Below, piece by piece: positions 40,501-64,000 of a DNA stretch of 64,000 nt. The notes beneath the pieces were generated by a model. That model searched no databases and was not told the DNA's origin. It saw nothing but the letters and a program-made list of their open reading frames with translations. Each line of letters opens with the position of its first letter. Within the stretch, counting starts at the first letter, position 1. The translations under genes were made by a program, and so were the position numbers. The DNA comes from Muricea muricata (lineage: Eukaryota; Cnidaria; Anthozoa; Malacalcyonacea; Plexauridae): NCBI GenBank assembly GCA_963855995.1, contig OY979718.1:25534282-25598281 (forward strand). Reading direction: 5' to 3'.

Positions 40501-43028
40501 TTGGTTCTAGGATTGACGTCGTAATCGTATCGCAATAGCACTCGTAAATAACATATAAATATCATATAGCACCTGAAGAGCTTATAGGGAAAACGTTTGT
40601 GCAATAATAATATAATAAATAAAAAGATATTTAAAAACGAGTGAGATATGTTTGTTTTTTGTTCACTAACCAAACTACATACACAGTATATATTTGTAAA
40701 GATCTTGCCAAGATTGATGAATCGTGTCAAGCAAGGTAAAATCTTAGCAAGGTTTTTTCAATTCTTGGCAAAGATCTTGCGTGGTGTTTTAAAGTTAATA
40801 TTTAATGAGTCTTAGACAATGTGTTACAAAGTTTTTTATTTAAATATTGAATGCTTACTCTTTTTAAATTCCAGAGTGCTTACCAAAATCATGCATACAG
40901 TAAATATTCTTGCATGATCTTAACACGATCTTAAAGGGTCTTGTGATGATTTAAACACTATCTATTGCAAGTCTATCTTATCAAGATCTTGTAAAAGTCT
41001 TGCCAAGATCTTGACACAATCTTGCCATGATCTTGAAAGATCTTGCACATGATTTGTGCATGATCATGCTGTGATCGAGTCATGATTTAGGCACGATTTT
41101 TGCCAAGATATTGAAACAGTTTTGTCACGATCCTGATCAAGATCAATTTAACTCTGCGCTGTTTATCACCTCTAGATATTACAATTATCTAAGTACTGTT
41201 GATTTTCGTTAACTTGCATGAACGTTTAGCAATTATATGAGGGATGAATTCAGCAATATGTTTATAGAACAAGGGTCAAGTACAACTGCTAAGCACTACT
41301 TCCGTGACTTGACTACATTTGCCGACATACTGTAAGAAAAATGTTTGAAAGAATATTGTTTGGAAACCAGCGCTAAAACGCCTATTAACTAACTCGCAGA
41401 TTATTGAATAATTATTCGGTTTGAAGCAAAACAATAATTTCATGCATGCGCTTTATGGAATCTAAAAAAACAGGTGCATTATGCATAAAATGCCAAGTGG
41501 TAAATTAAATTTTCAAATTTGAATAATCAGAAATTGTTAAATGTCTTGTTCATAGTATGTCAAAAAGCGAAATTTAAGTCGATTATGGCTAATTTGGTTA
41601 ATATAAAGTAATACTGTGACACAGTGACACAAATACAGAGCAGGGTGGTTATGTTACCTTTATGATATTTTCTTTATAAATATTTAATGGCAACAAAGCA
41701 ATAAAAAATATACACATGAACATTCATCCGATAAAAATAAAATTAATTTCCACTTAGAGATTATTGGAAAAGTCCAAGCTTTATCTCAACTGGGGAGGGT
41801 CTAACCCAACGGACATTATTTATATCGGCTAGCTAAAACCTGAGAAATATATAAACATATTAAGAAATAATGAAGAATAATTAAAATCGAAATAAAAATT
41901 TAAACACATGCACCATAGTTTAAATAATTATAATTTCACAAAAATAGTTAAGTTATTTTTTGGTGTGTGAAATGGCTACTGGTACATGTGGCAATGGACA
42001 GATTTTGGTCAGGTCTTTAGTAGCACAACAAATTCATCTCATCTCTTCAGGAAAAACTGTATCTTAGTTTACCCTTCCTGTCAGATGATAATCGATCCAC
42101 ACCTAGCTGATGCAGGGCTAAGCTAACAGGTTTTTAAACCCAGTCCCAGGTAGCCTGATTGCAATCTGATTACTGACTTTACTGGCCCCAGATGACTACA
42201 ATAAATTTTATTGTCAATCTGTGCAGAGTTCGAAATAACATTCTGGAAAATTATTATGTCAAATCTTGTAGGCTTTTTTTTGGCCAATAATTTTGCATCC
42301 AAGGAAAGTTCACTATTGGTCATTGAGTGGACACAGCTCAAATAATATTTGACCTTATTTTTTCCCAGTCCGGTTTCCCACTGAATCCTGTAATCTGATT
42401 GGCCGACGAGCGGTCCGGTTGAGTGGTCCGCAAAAATTGTTGTATTTAAATATGGATTGTTTCAAATCTCGCATGTGCAAAATTGAATTGCGTTTACAGA
42501 TAAAATAATAAATTGAAATGGCGAAGCCGCATTGCATGGAGTTTTATTGTTTTGAGTGAAAAAATAAATCTGTTATTTACCGGCAGCATCGGTCCAGTGA
42601 ATAACATATATATATATATATTTGTGAGAATTACAGTATCGAGCCACCTTAAGCCATGGAACTTAAAATGATCAATATTACAGGATTATTGACCGAGGGT
42701 GAGGTCTGTGCCATGAAATATCGGACTGAGGTTTTATAGTATGTGACATATTTAGTGTGACATTTTGTATTTAAATGACATCTATCATGGTTTCATGAAT
42801 TAGAATACAAAAAAGTTGAAAATGAGAAAACTTTATTCTTTACACATAAAGTTATTAAACATAAAAGTAAAACTTTAATTTCATTAATAAGTATATTGCA
42901 GGCAGTAAAAGTGTGATTAAAAATACTGGGAAAAAGCTTGGTCCGAATATGGAGATTTACGGACCACGGTCAAAATATGGGTTTTTAAGGACCGCACGTC
43001 GACCAATCAGAATGCAGGATTCTTCAAA

Positions 43029-43124
<96 letters not shown>

Positions 43125-44510
43125 CACACACACACATATTTATTTATATATTCCCCTGATGAGTGTGGCAAGCTCAGCTTGTCCTATGAAACAAATTTGT
43201 TGAGAATAAATGTTTTAAATGAAGTGATTCAAATTTTTTGCTTATATTCACTCTACTTTTGTATCAAGCACTCTATTCATATGATTCTAGACTTAGTTTA
43301 TTTACATGCCATTGTAAAACCAAGTCAATGCCATAATAATTTAAAAATATGTGTTATAATTTAAGCCGATCAAGGTCCTAAAACTGAGGGCTATCATTAG
43401 CAGCCTAGGGCTATTTCAAACCCAGCTGTGCTATTGTGTGTATACATGCCAAAGGCATATTCAACTGGGCGAGCTAGCCGAGTTGGGTGGAACTGGGCTT
43501 TATTGCTTTTAATTTAGAGTCTTGCCTCACATAAAGACTTAATATATTTCAAAAATCACATTCATATGCAAAGCAAAGTGACCTAGCCCAGCTTGGTGAG
43601 ATCCTGTACCCCTAAGGTATAATCAAAGCACAAGATGACCCAGGTAGCTTTAATGACTGCTCACATGAATGTACCTACCAGCCCCGGGATGCCGGTCTAG
43701 TTTAACCTCTACGTCAAGTATTACTAATGAGATTGGCAATTAATGCTCATGCACCTCATTTTAACACTAAAATGGAAAATAAGTGAATTATTTTCATCCA
43801 ATGCAGCTGCGATAGCCAGTGGATAATAACATAGCATACTATACCTTAAATTTTCCCCATGAAATACAACATTGACATATGGAATTTAATAATTGCAGTA
43901 TTTCAGCAGGCCAGCCTGGACATATGAATGCAAAATATGCATTCATACTACACAAATTAAATGCCGACAAGTAAAATTTTATATCTGATCACTCACAACG
44001 ATATATGTTATTCATTTATAATTTACACCCTAACCCTTTCCACTTTTTCCTGAAATCATTTCCCATTTAATCATTTACAAATTTACCATTTACAATTTAC
44101 GTACTTATTAAAATTTTTAAATATCGAATTTACGAGAAAAATTGAATTCTCATTGTTTGTAACCCTTCAAAAAAAAGAGGTGTTTTGCTAGCTTTGCCAA
44201 GTGATAAAAATAAAAATTTTGGCAACCTAGTAATAACCCCATAATAATCACCAGTCACCACTATAATTCTTGTAGCATTACAAATAAGCACGGTCCCAAG
44301 GAAGCGTCAGCCACTCACCACTATAATACGAGATCCGTGAATTAAAACCTGTTCCACATTGTCAGAAATCCTAGCGAGCCCTCCATACGCAGACCACGTT
44401 ATGTGGGAGCCACTGGCCAACAAGGCGTCGACGGTTGATTTTATCCTGGCGAGAAGTTCACATCTTTCTGCGGCATATCTTAGTTCCCTTCCCTCGTTAT
44501 TTTCGGCCAT
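22517..44510 (-). CDS. RUBCN: Rubicon (RUN and cysteine-rich Beclin 1-interacting protein)
   Basis: Eighteen exons, 5' to 3' on the minus strand: 44510-44319, 41832-41791, 40146-39954, 36724-36618, 34372-33632, 32455-32405, 31603-31378, 31073-30709, 29481-29408, 29319-29255, 28892-28761, 28343-28216, 27746-27685, 26048-25970, 25581-25507, 24383-24290, 23127-23055, 22571-22517. All join in phase to about 917 residues (human about 970). Exons 1-4 form the RUN domain ([29 protein letters not shown]). Exon 5 is Ser-rich and disordered. Exon 6 has [17 protein letters not shown]. Exon 8 has the [12 protein letters not shown] motif. Exons 9-18 are the Rab7-binding Rubicon homology domain with its zinc Cys/His set ([40 protein letters not shown]). 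Rubicon binds the Vps34-Beclin-UVRAG complex on late endosomes, restrains autophagosome maturation and supports LC3-associated phagocytosis. Uncertain points: the 42-nt exon 2, and the exon 5 donor (33632 in phase; 33649 is a stronger site but needs another exon). Confidence 0.93.
26649..26748. repeat. Palindromic MITE in a Rubicon intron (CAATTATTCGCC)
   Basis: CAATTATTCGCC at the left end and GGCGAATAATTG at the right end, 100 bp. Confidence 0.75.
28446..28681. mobile_element. MITE in a Rubicon intron
   Basis: The left AAGGCTGTTTTCCAGTTA...TTTTTACACGTACG is mirrored by CGTGTAAAAAG...TAACTGGAATGGAGCCTT. Lies between exons 28343-28216 and 28892-28761. Confidence 0.8.
33414..33592. mobile_element. 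MITE in a Rubicon intron
   Basis: TGCAGTACTGAAACTAGAGCG and CGCTCTAGTTTCGGCCCTGCA are inverted, 179 bp end to end. The open frame of Rubicon exon 5 happens to run on into it. Confidence 0.75.
34680..35395. mobile_element. Foldback element in a Rubicon intron
   Basis: Arms of roughly 260-280 bp (about 34680-34940 and 35130-35395) are inverted. Shared landmarks are TGCGCAAAATCGTG, ACAGAGCCA and GATTGGTTAAATTAACTGCTT. Non-coding. Confidence 0.7.
37490..38600 (-). pseudogene. Polinton/Maverick-like remnant: integrase C-terminus and downstream ORF debris
   Basis: On the minus strand (about 38550-38370), [17 protein letters not shown] followed by [13 protein letters not shown] has the signature of the C-terminal tail of Polinton-type integrases (family of F54H12.3-like proteins). 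Further along the same strand lie charged, coiled-coil-like fragments (for example [18 protein letters not shown]) broken by stops. It lies in the intron between Rubicon exons 3 and 4, same strand as the host gene. The integrase-tail call is from motif memory; the other fragments are unassigned. Confidence 0.5.
40690..41150. repeat. Degenerate minisatellite of AAGATCTTG units
   Basis: Many copies of (C)AAGATCTTG, GATCTTGCCA and CATGATC at 12-25 bp spacing. The unit is itself palindromic. Lies in a Rubicon intron. Confidence 0.8.
42690..43030. repeat. Dispersed repeat, second copy of the 1.4-1.6 kb family
   Basis: Shares the GTGACATTTTGTATTTAAAT segment with 1380-1640. GGACCG/CGGTCC-type segments also occur here and at 42355-42430, suggesting a larger inverted structure. 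Confidence 0.5.
43032..43110. repeat. (TA)n microsatellite with a short (CA)n extension
   Basis: TA dinucleotides, then CATATATATATATACACACACACA up to about 43137. Confidence 0.95.
43150..43207 (+). ncRNA. Hammerhead ribozyme candidate beside (TA)n
   Basis: CTGATGA at 43156-43162 is followed by a long stem II built on CAAGC/GCTTG with loop TCA and some wobble pairs, then GAAA at 43188-43191. Stem III is ACA/TGT with loop AATT, as short as in the 2.5-kb copies. The predicted cleavage site is after T43201. Stem I pairs ATTCCC with GAGAAT with one mismatch. All core bases are present, but the weak stem I and the wobbles make activity less certain. No tandem copy is seen. Confidence 0.6.
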
Positions 44511-45153
44511 ATTTCATTGTTTTTATTTTCATATAAACGTAATGTGGTGCCCACGCCTCCTCTCTCCGTTGGCCTCTCGTTGCTAATGGTGATTCAAGAT
44601 GCTTTATATTTTTAAAAAGATGGTATTTCTAGTTTTGTGATATGAACAATCAAGAGCTGAAGATATGTTTTTCGTGTGCTTGGTTTGTAAGGGGAGTTGC
44701 TGGTGTAGGCGAGATAATGGATGCTAGGTAAATGTTAGTTTCAGTCTTATTTTCATCTCACTGCATGCCTGATATCGTATATGATAATATGATATTTGTG
44801 CTTGAGTGCTTGTGCTTTTGTGTCAGATTGGATTAACGTTTTTTGTGTTTTAAACTTGTTTTATACTTGAAGTTCCTTTTCCTTCTCTCACTTTCTTCCG
44901 TTCTTAACCTGCCAAAGATACGATTCCCCAGGGCCCAAAGGCTATTGATTCTAGAGTGAGGCTGCTTAAAATGTACTATGTCCCACCACCCCTGGGTGAG
45001 AAACATGCATGGTGAACAAATTGCTGTCAGCAAGAATGGAGGGAACTGGCATCAATCTTGCACCTTAGATTACTAGCATGGTTAAATGAATTGCACCTTT
45101 CCCACCTCAACTTGTGGCTCACAGCTCAAATTTGGGGCCCACTTTCCGCTATG

Positions 45154-45869
45154 TGTTGGTAAAAACATGTAGTCCTGCAGCTAGAGGTACAAAAAAAACA
45201 TGTTTACTTACCACAATGACGGGCAATTCCTTTTTGGTTTTAGCTTGTTCCTTTAAGGTTGGTAAGTATATTTCTGCATGTCGGCTCTTCTTGTGGGCTC
45301 TTGCCTACACGTTTTTCGTTACTACAAAACTGTATATTTTGCTCTCAAAAAGGTGATATTTTAAGTTCAGTTTAAAAAAAAAACTTAGATCATCAGTAAG
45401 CACGTAAAAAACTACATATAAGATATTCAAATGGTCACCTTAATTTTTACTGTTCCTAGAGTAGCGAGAGTTATGAGTCTTTGAAATCATATTTTTATGT
45501 TAGTGTCCAGGATTTTTGTGAAATTTTAGCATTTTTTCATAGTTTGAACAATCAATAACTTGAAGGCTGCTTGAAAAATTGGAGTGGTCATTTAAATGCC
45601 TTCTAATTCCAGTTTTTTTATGTGGTTTCTGATGATGTAAGTCATTTCTTCTAAAATTGAATTTAAAATATCACCTTTTTGACAGTAATACAGTTTTATA
45701 ATAATATCGACAAAAAAGTGTTTGCAAGAGCCTACAAGAAATTTCAACCTGGCTGGCATGCAGAAATATACTTACTACTCAAGAACAAGGTAAAACCAAA
45801 ATAGAATTGCCCCTCAATATGGTAAGTATATCGGCCTCTAGCTGCCGGACTAATGTATTTTTTCCAACC
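45154..45869. mobile_element. Foldback MITE, about 715 bp
   Basis: The left GTAGTCCTGCAGCTAGAGG and right CCTCTAGCTGCCGGACTA ends are inverted. Arms continue through the GGGCAATTC region and AAAAAGGTGATATTTTAA. Lies between Rubicon and the 5S gene. Confidence 0.75.
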
Positions 45870-46212
45870 ATGCCCCCAGCCCTCCTGTCACCCCAGTATA
45901 ATATGCAACAATATATGCAGGTTGTGTCTTAGATCTTCTCTGTTTTTTTGACAAATAAATGTTACATATGATAAAAAGTGCATATGGTAGTCTTGATAAG
46001 GTTGCTTATTACCCCCCCCCCCCCCCCCCCATTGCCTTTTGATTTGTGTGTACTAATGGTAATCATTGTTTTTAGGTTTATTATTAATTAAGCATACGAA
46101 GCAATTTGGCTCAATGCTTACCCCTCCCCCCCTTCAAATGAAGGATATTCTTAATGCTCTCTCTCATGTAGATGTGTGATCCACAAAATACTGTAGTTTT
46201 TACTTGTTAAAT

Positions 46213-46332
46213 GTCTACGACCATACCACCAGGAAAGCACTGGTTCTCGTCTGATCACCAAAGTTAAGCCTGGTCGGGCGAAGTTAGTACTTGGATGGGT
46301 GACCGCCTGGGAATACTTCGTGTTGTAGACTT
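46213..46332 (+). rRNA. 5S ribosomal RNA
   Basis: A 120-nt sequence beginning GTCTACGACCATACC and ending GTTGTAGACTT. It contains CTCGTCTGATCACC, GTTAAGC, the internal control region TAGTACTTGGATGGGTGACC and CGCCTGGGAATAC, as in metazoan 5S rRNA. The ends pair. A CCTTTT follows as a weak RNA polymerase III terminator. It stands alone rather than in a tandem array, so it may be a dispersed copy. Confidence 0.95.
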
Positions 46333-46804
46333 CCTTTTATATCCATATGATTTATTTGTCATAATTAATATATTTAATTGGGACAATAAAGCTAGCAAAT
46401 AAAAACGTTATTACTTGTGAATGCCATAGAGTATCAATTATTGACCGATTTAACACTAATTTGCTGACTGATTTGCCGCTGGGGATATCACAGGAAGTTT
46501 GTCCCCCGGCATATTTCCCAGGGGCCACGGTCACGAAATTTGACCCCATCACAGGCGATGGATCATATTCGCTATAGCACTGGGAAATTTAGTGCTTTCT
46601 TCGCCCTCTCACTCTCAGAGTACTCAAATGGTTTGTAAAAAAGTTGGATAAATTTTGTGCTGAAGCTATAATAAACGAGATCGAGCTATGATCGAGCAGA
46701 CAAACTGCCTTATACGTATGTCAAAAAAACCATTGCCAGCAGACAATTTAATAGAATATAAGTAAAAACACACTCCAAAAAACAAAATCTTGTAAACTCA
46801 AAAG

Positions 46805-46938
46805 ATTCGAGCTTTTAAAAAAAAGACCACAATTTTGCGATGATATTTCGATTCTATTTCAAAGTCATCGTCAAACCAGAATGAAATAAAGTCGAAATAT
46901 CACCGCAAAATTGTTGTCTTGTTTTTAAAAGCTCGAAT
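46805..46938. repeat. Palindromic MITE
   Basis: ATTCGAGCTTTTAAAAA...TGCGATGATATTTCGA is mirrored by TCGAAATATCACCGCA...TTTTTAAAAGCTCGAAT. Confidence 0.8.
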
Positions 46939-47258
46939 GACAAAAAGATAACTAAAAACAACGTCCTGTTTTTTCCCCAAAAACGTGCGAAACAACGCCT
47001 TAATTTCAAATTAGCAACCGCGTTTAAATGTCTTAAACAACTTTACTAAATTAACTGTCGCAAAATTTTCGATTCACCTAGTGTTTCCACAAACTTGTAA
47101 TAGACAACTTTTGTTGTCAAGCATTTTGCGTTAGGTTGTCTCGAATCACTCGAAACTGCTGTAAGGTTTGGTGACAGCCTGAGATGAGTACTTGTGAAGT
47201 ACAGTGCACGCAACATGTCTTCGATCATTAGTTGCTGGATGGTTTAAAACCCCACCGT

Positions 47259-47461
47259 CAGTGGCGGGTCTAGCGTAAGTCAAAATAAATTACCACAGCT
47301 CATTCTAGAATATATTTACATTTTAAAATACCTTCAAAGCAACTTCATTGGTTAGATTTTATTCTTTTGAAATTCATAACCTATGACATTGTTATAAAGT
47401 TATTTTGAATTCAAAATTGAGTTGCTATAATCTTTTTTTACTTATCCTGGATCAGCCACTG
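47259..47461. mobile_element. hAT-type MITE, copy 1
   Basis: Ends CAGTGGCGGG and its near-inverse (TCAGCCACTG). Shares GTAAGTCAAAATAAATTACC with copy 2. Flanks are nearly repeated (CCACCGT / CCACCAT). Confidence 0.65.
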
Positions 47462-47927
47462 CCACCATCCCATTCTTATCCACAGAATCCGGAATACAAT
47501 TGTATTTCTTTTGTCCTGATAGAGACTTTCGTTGCCCCTTGAAGATCGTTCGCTTCCTACCATCATTGGCTTGATGCATGGTGTAATGTGTGCATGCAGG
47601 CTACTCGAGAATGGTTAATGGCAGTTCGGGATAATATTTACATCTTAACTTAATCTGATCTTGCCCTAATCCAAATTACTGTTACTGTTCGCTATTCCTT
47701 TACTGTTCGTATTGATCATCTCTAGCAATAAATGGATACGGCAATAAATGGATACGGCAACAATTTCTAATAATATAAAAATTGAAGTGAAATAAAGATT
47801 TTAGGACTTGTTAGTTGTTGACTCGATAAGAAACAGAAAATCCTTTCAAATTTTCAGTTTGTATTAATAGGGAACTTCCTATTTTGCTTTATTGTTGCTT
47901 TTAATGTATCCGTGTTTTTTAAAGGTG

Positions 47928-47934
47928 TATAAAA
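47928..47934 (+). promoter_or_regulatory. Candidate TATA box for the LRR gene
   Basis: TATAAAA, 50 bp upstream of the chosen ATG (47985). Position alone supports it. Confidence 0.35.
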
Positions 47935-47984
47935 ACTCAGCTAGTGCATGCTGCGTCGCAGGCTGACATTTTCTAAACGAAGTG

Positions 47985-61950
<13,966 letters not shown>

Positions 61951-64000
61951 AACCAGTGAGTGGTAAAGAATCAATTGTTCTGCTGTCATACAAGTGAAGT
62001 TGGAATTATCAGGATTTTCTGCGCGCTGATGCAAGTGATGATGTAAATCTGTTGGCAAACAGCCATGTCGATTAACTATATCGAATCCTGGAAGAGAGCC
62101 TTTCGTGTTCCTGTTAAAATGTAATCCGTGCCATATCTCGCAGTCAATTATAGCTGGTTGATAATTTCAGAGGGTTTTGCTGAGCGCTGCGGACACTCTT
62201 TTTCATTAAGGCCGAAAATACCATAAATTCTCTCGCGTTATCCGAGGTCCAACCTGAGAGGAATACAGTAATAGATGTTCCGACCTGGAAAAGAGATTTT
62301 GCAAATACAAACATAACCTGGACAAAAGATCTTAAAAAAGACCTTTTGTGGCGAATGACGAATTGTCACGCGAGCAACACTTGCTGCAAAAGATGGTGAC
62401 TGTGGGACAACTTTTTACCTGTAGTACACATCTGTTCTTTCAATACTGTGATTGAGCAGACTGTTCATATTCGCCAGCTGAGCATTATTTGCAGCGTTTT
62501 CTCACTGCACAAGTTGCATCATCTACTGCCACATGTAAATTATGAGCGCGCAAGGTTTGATTGGTTATTGCTTATTTTTTTACCTCTAAACACGGAATTA
62601 TTTCTTTCAAACAGCATCCACGGCACTTAGAAAACCTATAACGGCAAATTTACTTGTTACAAATCTAGTTCCCTGATTATCGACCTAAATAATCGATAAT
62701 CCATCATCCTTTGCGCGCTCATACTTCCCAGTTCACGCTTTTGCATGAAAAGACAGTCGTAATAGAAATAGCTGTTTACAACCATCAATGAGGCATTACA
62801 TTCCTCATCAACATGCATGGCCTTTCTTAAATTCCCAAGGGGAAAACAAATCTAATTATCAATTTCTCCTTGGTGGGAAATCGAACCCCGCTTCCCGAAT
62901 GTTCTCAGTCATTTTCCCCAATTATATATTTCCTATCAGTTTAGTTACTTTCAAGGCCGGCTAGAGCCGTGGTCGAGCCCCAGGACAAGCAAGTGATTAC
63001 GCATTACGGGCCCCCAACCCCCTTGGCAGTAGTCCAATGATCAGATGTTTTATCAAGATTTCGGGCCCCCAAACCAGCCCGGGCCCCAGGTATTTTGTCC
63101 CCCCTGCCCCCCACCCCTCTCGCCGGCCTTGGGTACTTTGACAGCCTCGTCCCCCACGCTATAGAAGGCAAATTCATGTAAATTTCTTATAAATATTAAA
63201 ATCAGTTTGTAAACATTTGCGTATAGCCGGTCCTGATTGAATACTTGGCATATAACATATTGTAAATATTCCTCGATCATTGCCCATAATTGGGACGATG
63301 TTTTGTATTTTTTTGTTTACTCATAAAAATCAAAATCTGGTACTTTGAATTAACATAACCATCAATGTGTTTTTAACCACGATACGCTTAAGCTCTCTCA
63401 AGCGTACTTACATTAGTATTAAAAGTTCGATAACAGTGAAGATAGTAGCCAAAAGTTTCTTCCACCGACAGAATCGAATGATTTATTGGCGACTTCTGTG
63501 AATTCTCTATATGATAAAGCAGGCAGATTTGAACACTTTTTTCTTCTGTAAATTGTTTTCGTTAATGCCCCTTTTGTTAACATTTTTACCTCTCCATCTT
63601 TTACGTCGAAATTAACCACGCATATGGCATAACTAGCAGCTTTGTAAGTAGCTATGCTTTCAAAATTAAAGGGAAATGGCAACAAAATTTTTTATTGTCT
63701 CATTTGAAAGAAACTCCAAAACAATATATAAAAGTCTATTACAGAATTTTTATATCTGCCTTATTTGGTGAGATATTTTGACTCGAAATCTTTAGTTGTC
63801 CGCCATCTTGGATATTTGTGGATATGCACGATACGTCACAACTGGGATCACGCGAATTTTTTTCTTACGACACAATGGTTAATATGCTCTCATAACCACA
63901 TGTACGGCCAGTGTTTCGGATTTTGGCACGGAGTAAGAAAATTTCAGACAATGCTTGATTGTTGGTAGGTATTTAGGACGATTTTCGACAGGCTCACCCC
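61951..64000. other. Intergenic, downstream of the LRR gene
   Basis: No confident gene. GGGCCCC-rich sequence at about 62955-63130 resembles 1040-1190 in composition and in GGGCCCC(C)A motifs, possibly a shared repeat. Confidence 0.4.
63419..63685 (-). CDS. Short hypothetical ORF
   Basis: 88 residues (MLPFPFNFESIATYKAASYA...). It has an ATG and a stop and a protein-like composition, but no recognisable domain or splice context. It may be chance. Confidence 0.2.
   Translation of the reverse strand: MLPFPFNFESIATYKAASYAICVVNFDVKDGEVKMLTKGALTKTIYRRKKCSNLPALSYREFTEVANKSFDSVGGRNFWLLSSLLSNF

Noticed and set aside
46009-46031. Poly-C run (another at about 54051-54066)
   Set aside because: Simple homopolymer, length likely unreliable; no functional inference made.

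Overview
The window looks like nuclear DNA from a cnidarian, probably an anthozoan. It is AT-rich, its genes are intron-rich, and one (Rubicon) is an animal-specific family. It is densely packed with small palindromic DNA transposons, (TA)n microsatellites and Penelope-like remnants. The lineage call is an inference from gene content and repeat style; no database search was possible.

Genes. (1) 100-973 (+): the last three recognisable exons of a PRSS16/PRCP-type serine peptidase (family S28). (2) 5675-7237 (-): an uninterrupted 520-residue multi-pass membrane protein of unknown function, with a decayed relative at about 19.9 kb. (3) 22517-44510 (-): a nearly complete 18-exon Rubicon gene, the RUN-domain and cysteine-rich regulator of the Vps34/Beclin autophagy complexes. 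Its phases can be followed from the start codon to the stop. (4) 46213-46332 (+): a 5S rRNA gene. (5) 47985-61950 (+): a 10-exon leucine-rich-repeat protein of about 430 residues with a lysine-rich tail.

Mobile DNA fills most of the rest. The region 1.8-3.3 kb holds a retrozyme-like cassette with two hammerhead ribozymes 281 bp apart, flanked by (TA)n tracts and foldback hairpins. The region 7.7-18.5 kb is a graveyard: Merlin-like transposase, Penelope-like GIY-YIG endonuclease fragments, a BEL/Pao retrotransposon remnant, several MITEs and a palindrome built of palindromes. Rubicon introns hold further MITEs and a Polinton-like integrase tail. Two more hammerhead candidates lie at 43.15 kb (+) and 59.4 kb (-), again beside (TA)n.

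The most striking structure is a 7.9-kb element (50593-58479) inside an intron of the LRR gene. It has about 2-kb inverted arms, a 4-bp target duplication, a central zinc-finger ORF, arrays of a TGCTCATGAGCA palindrome, and small genes repeated in both arms. I do not recognise it as a named transposon family.

Exon coordinates come from hand reading of splice sites, reading phase and remembered family features. Palindrome boundaries are approximate to a few bases unless a target duplication is given.
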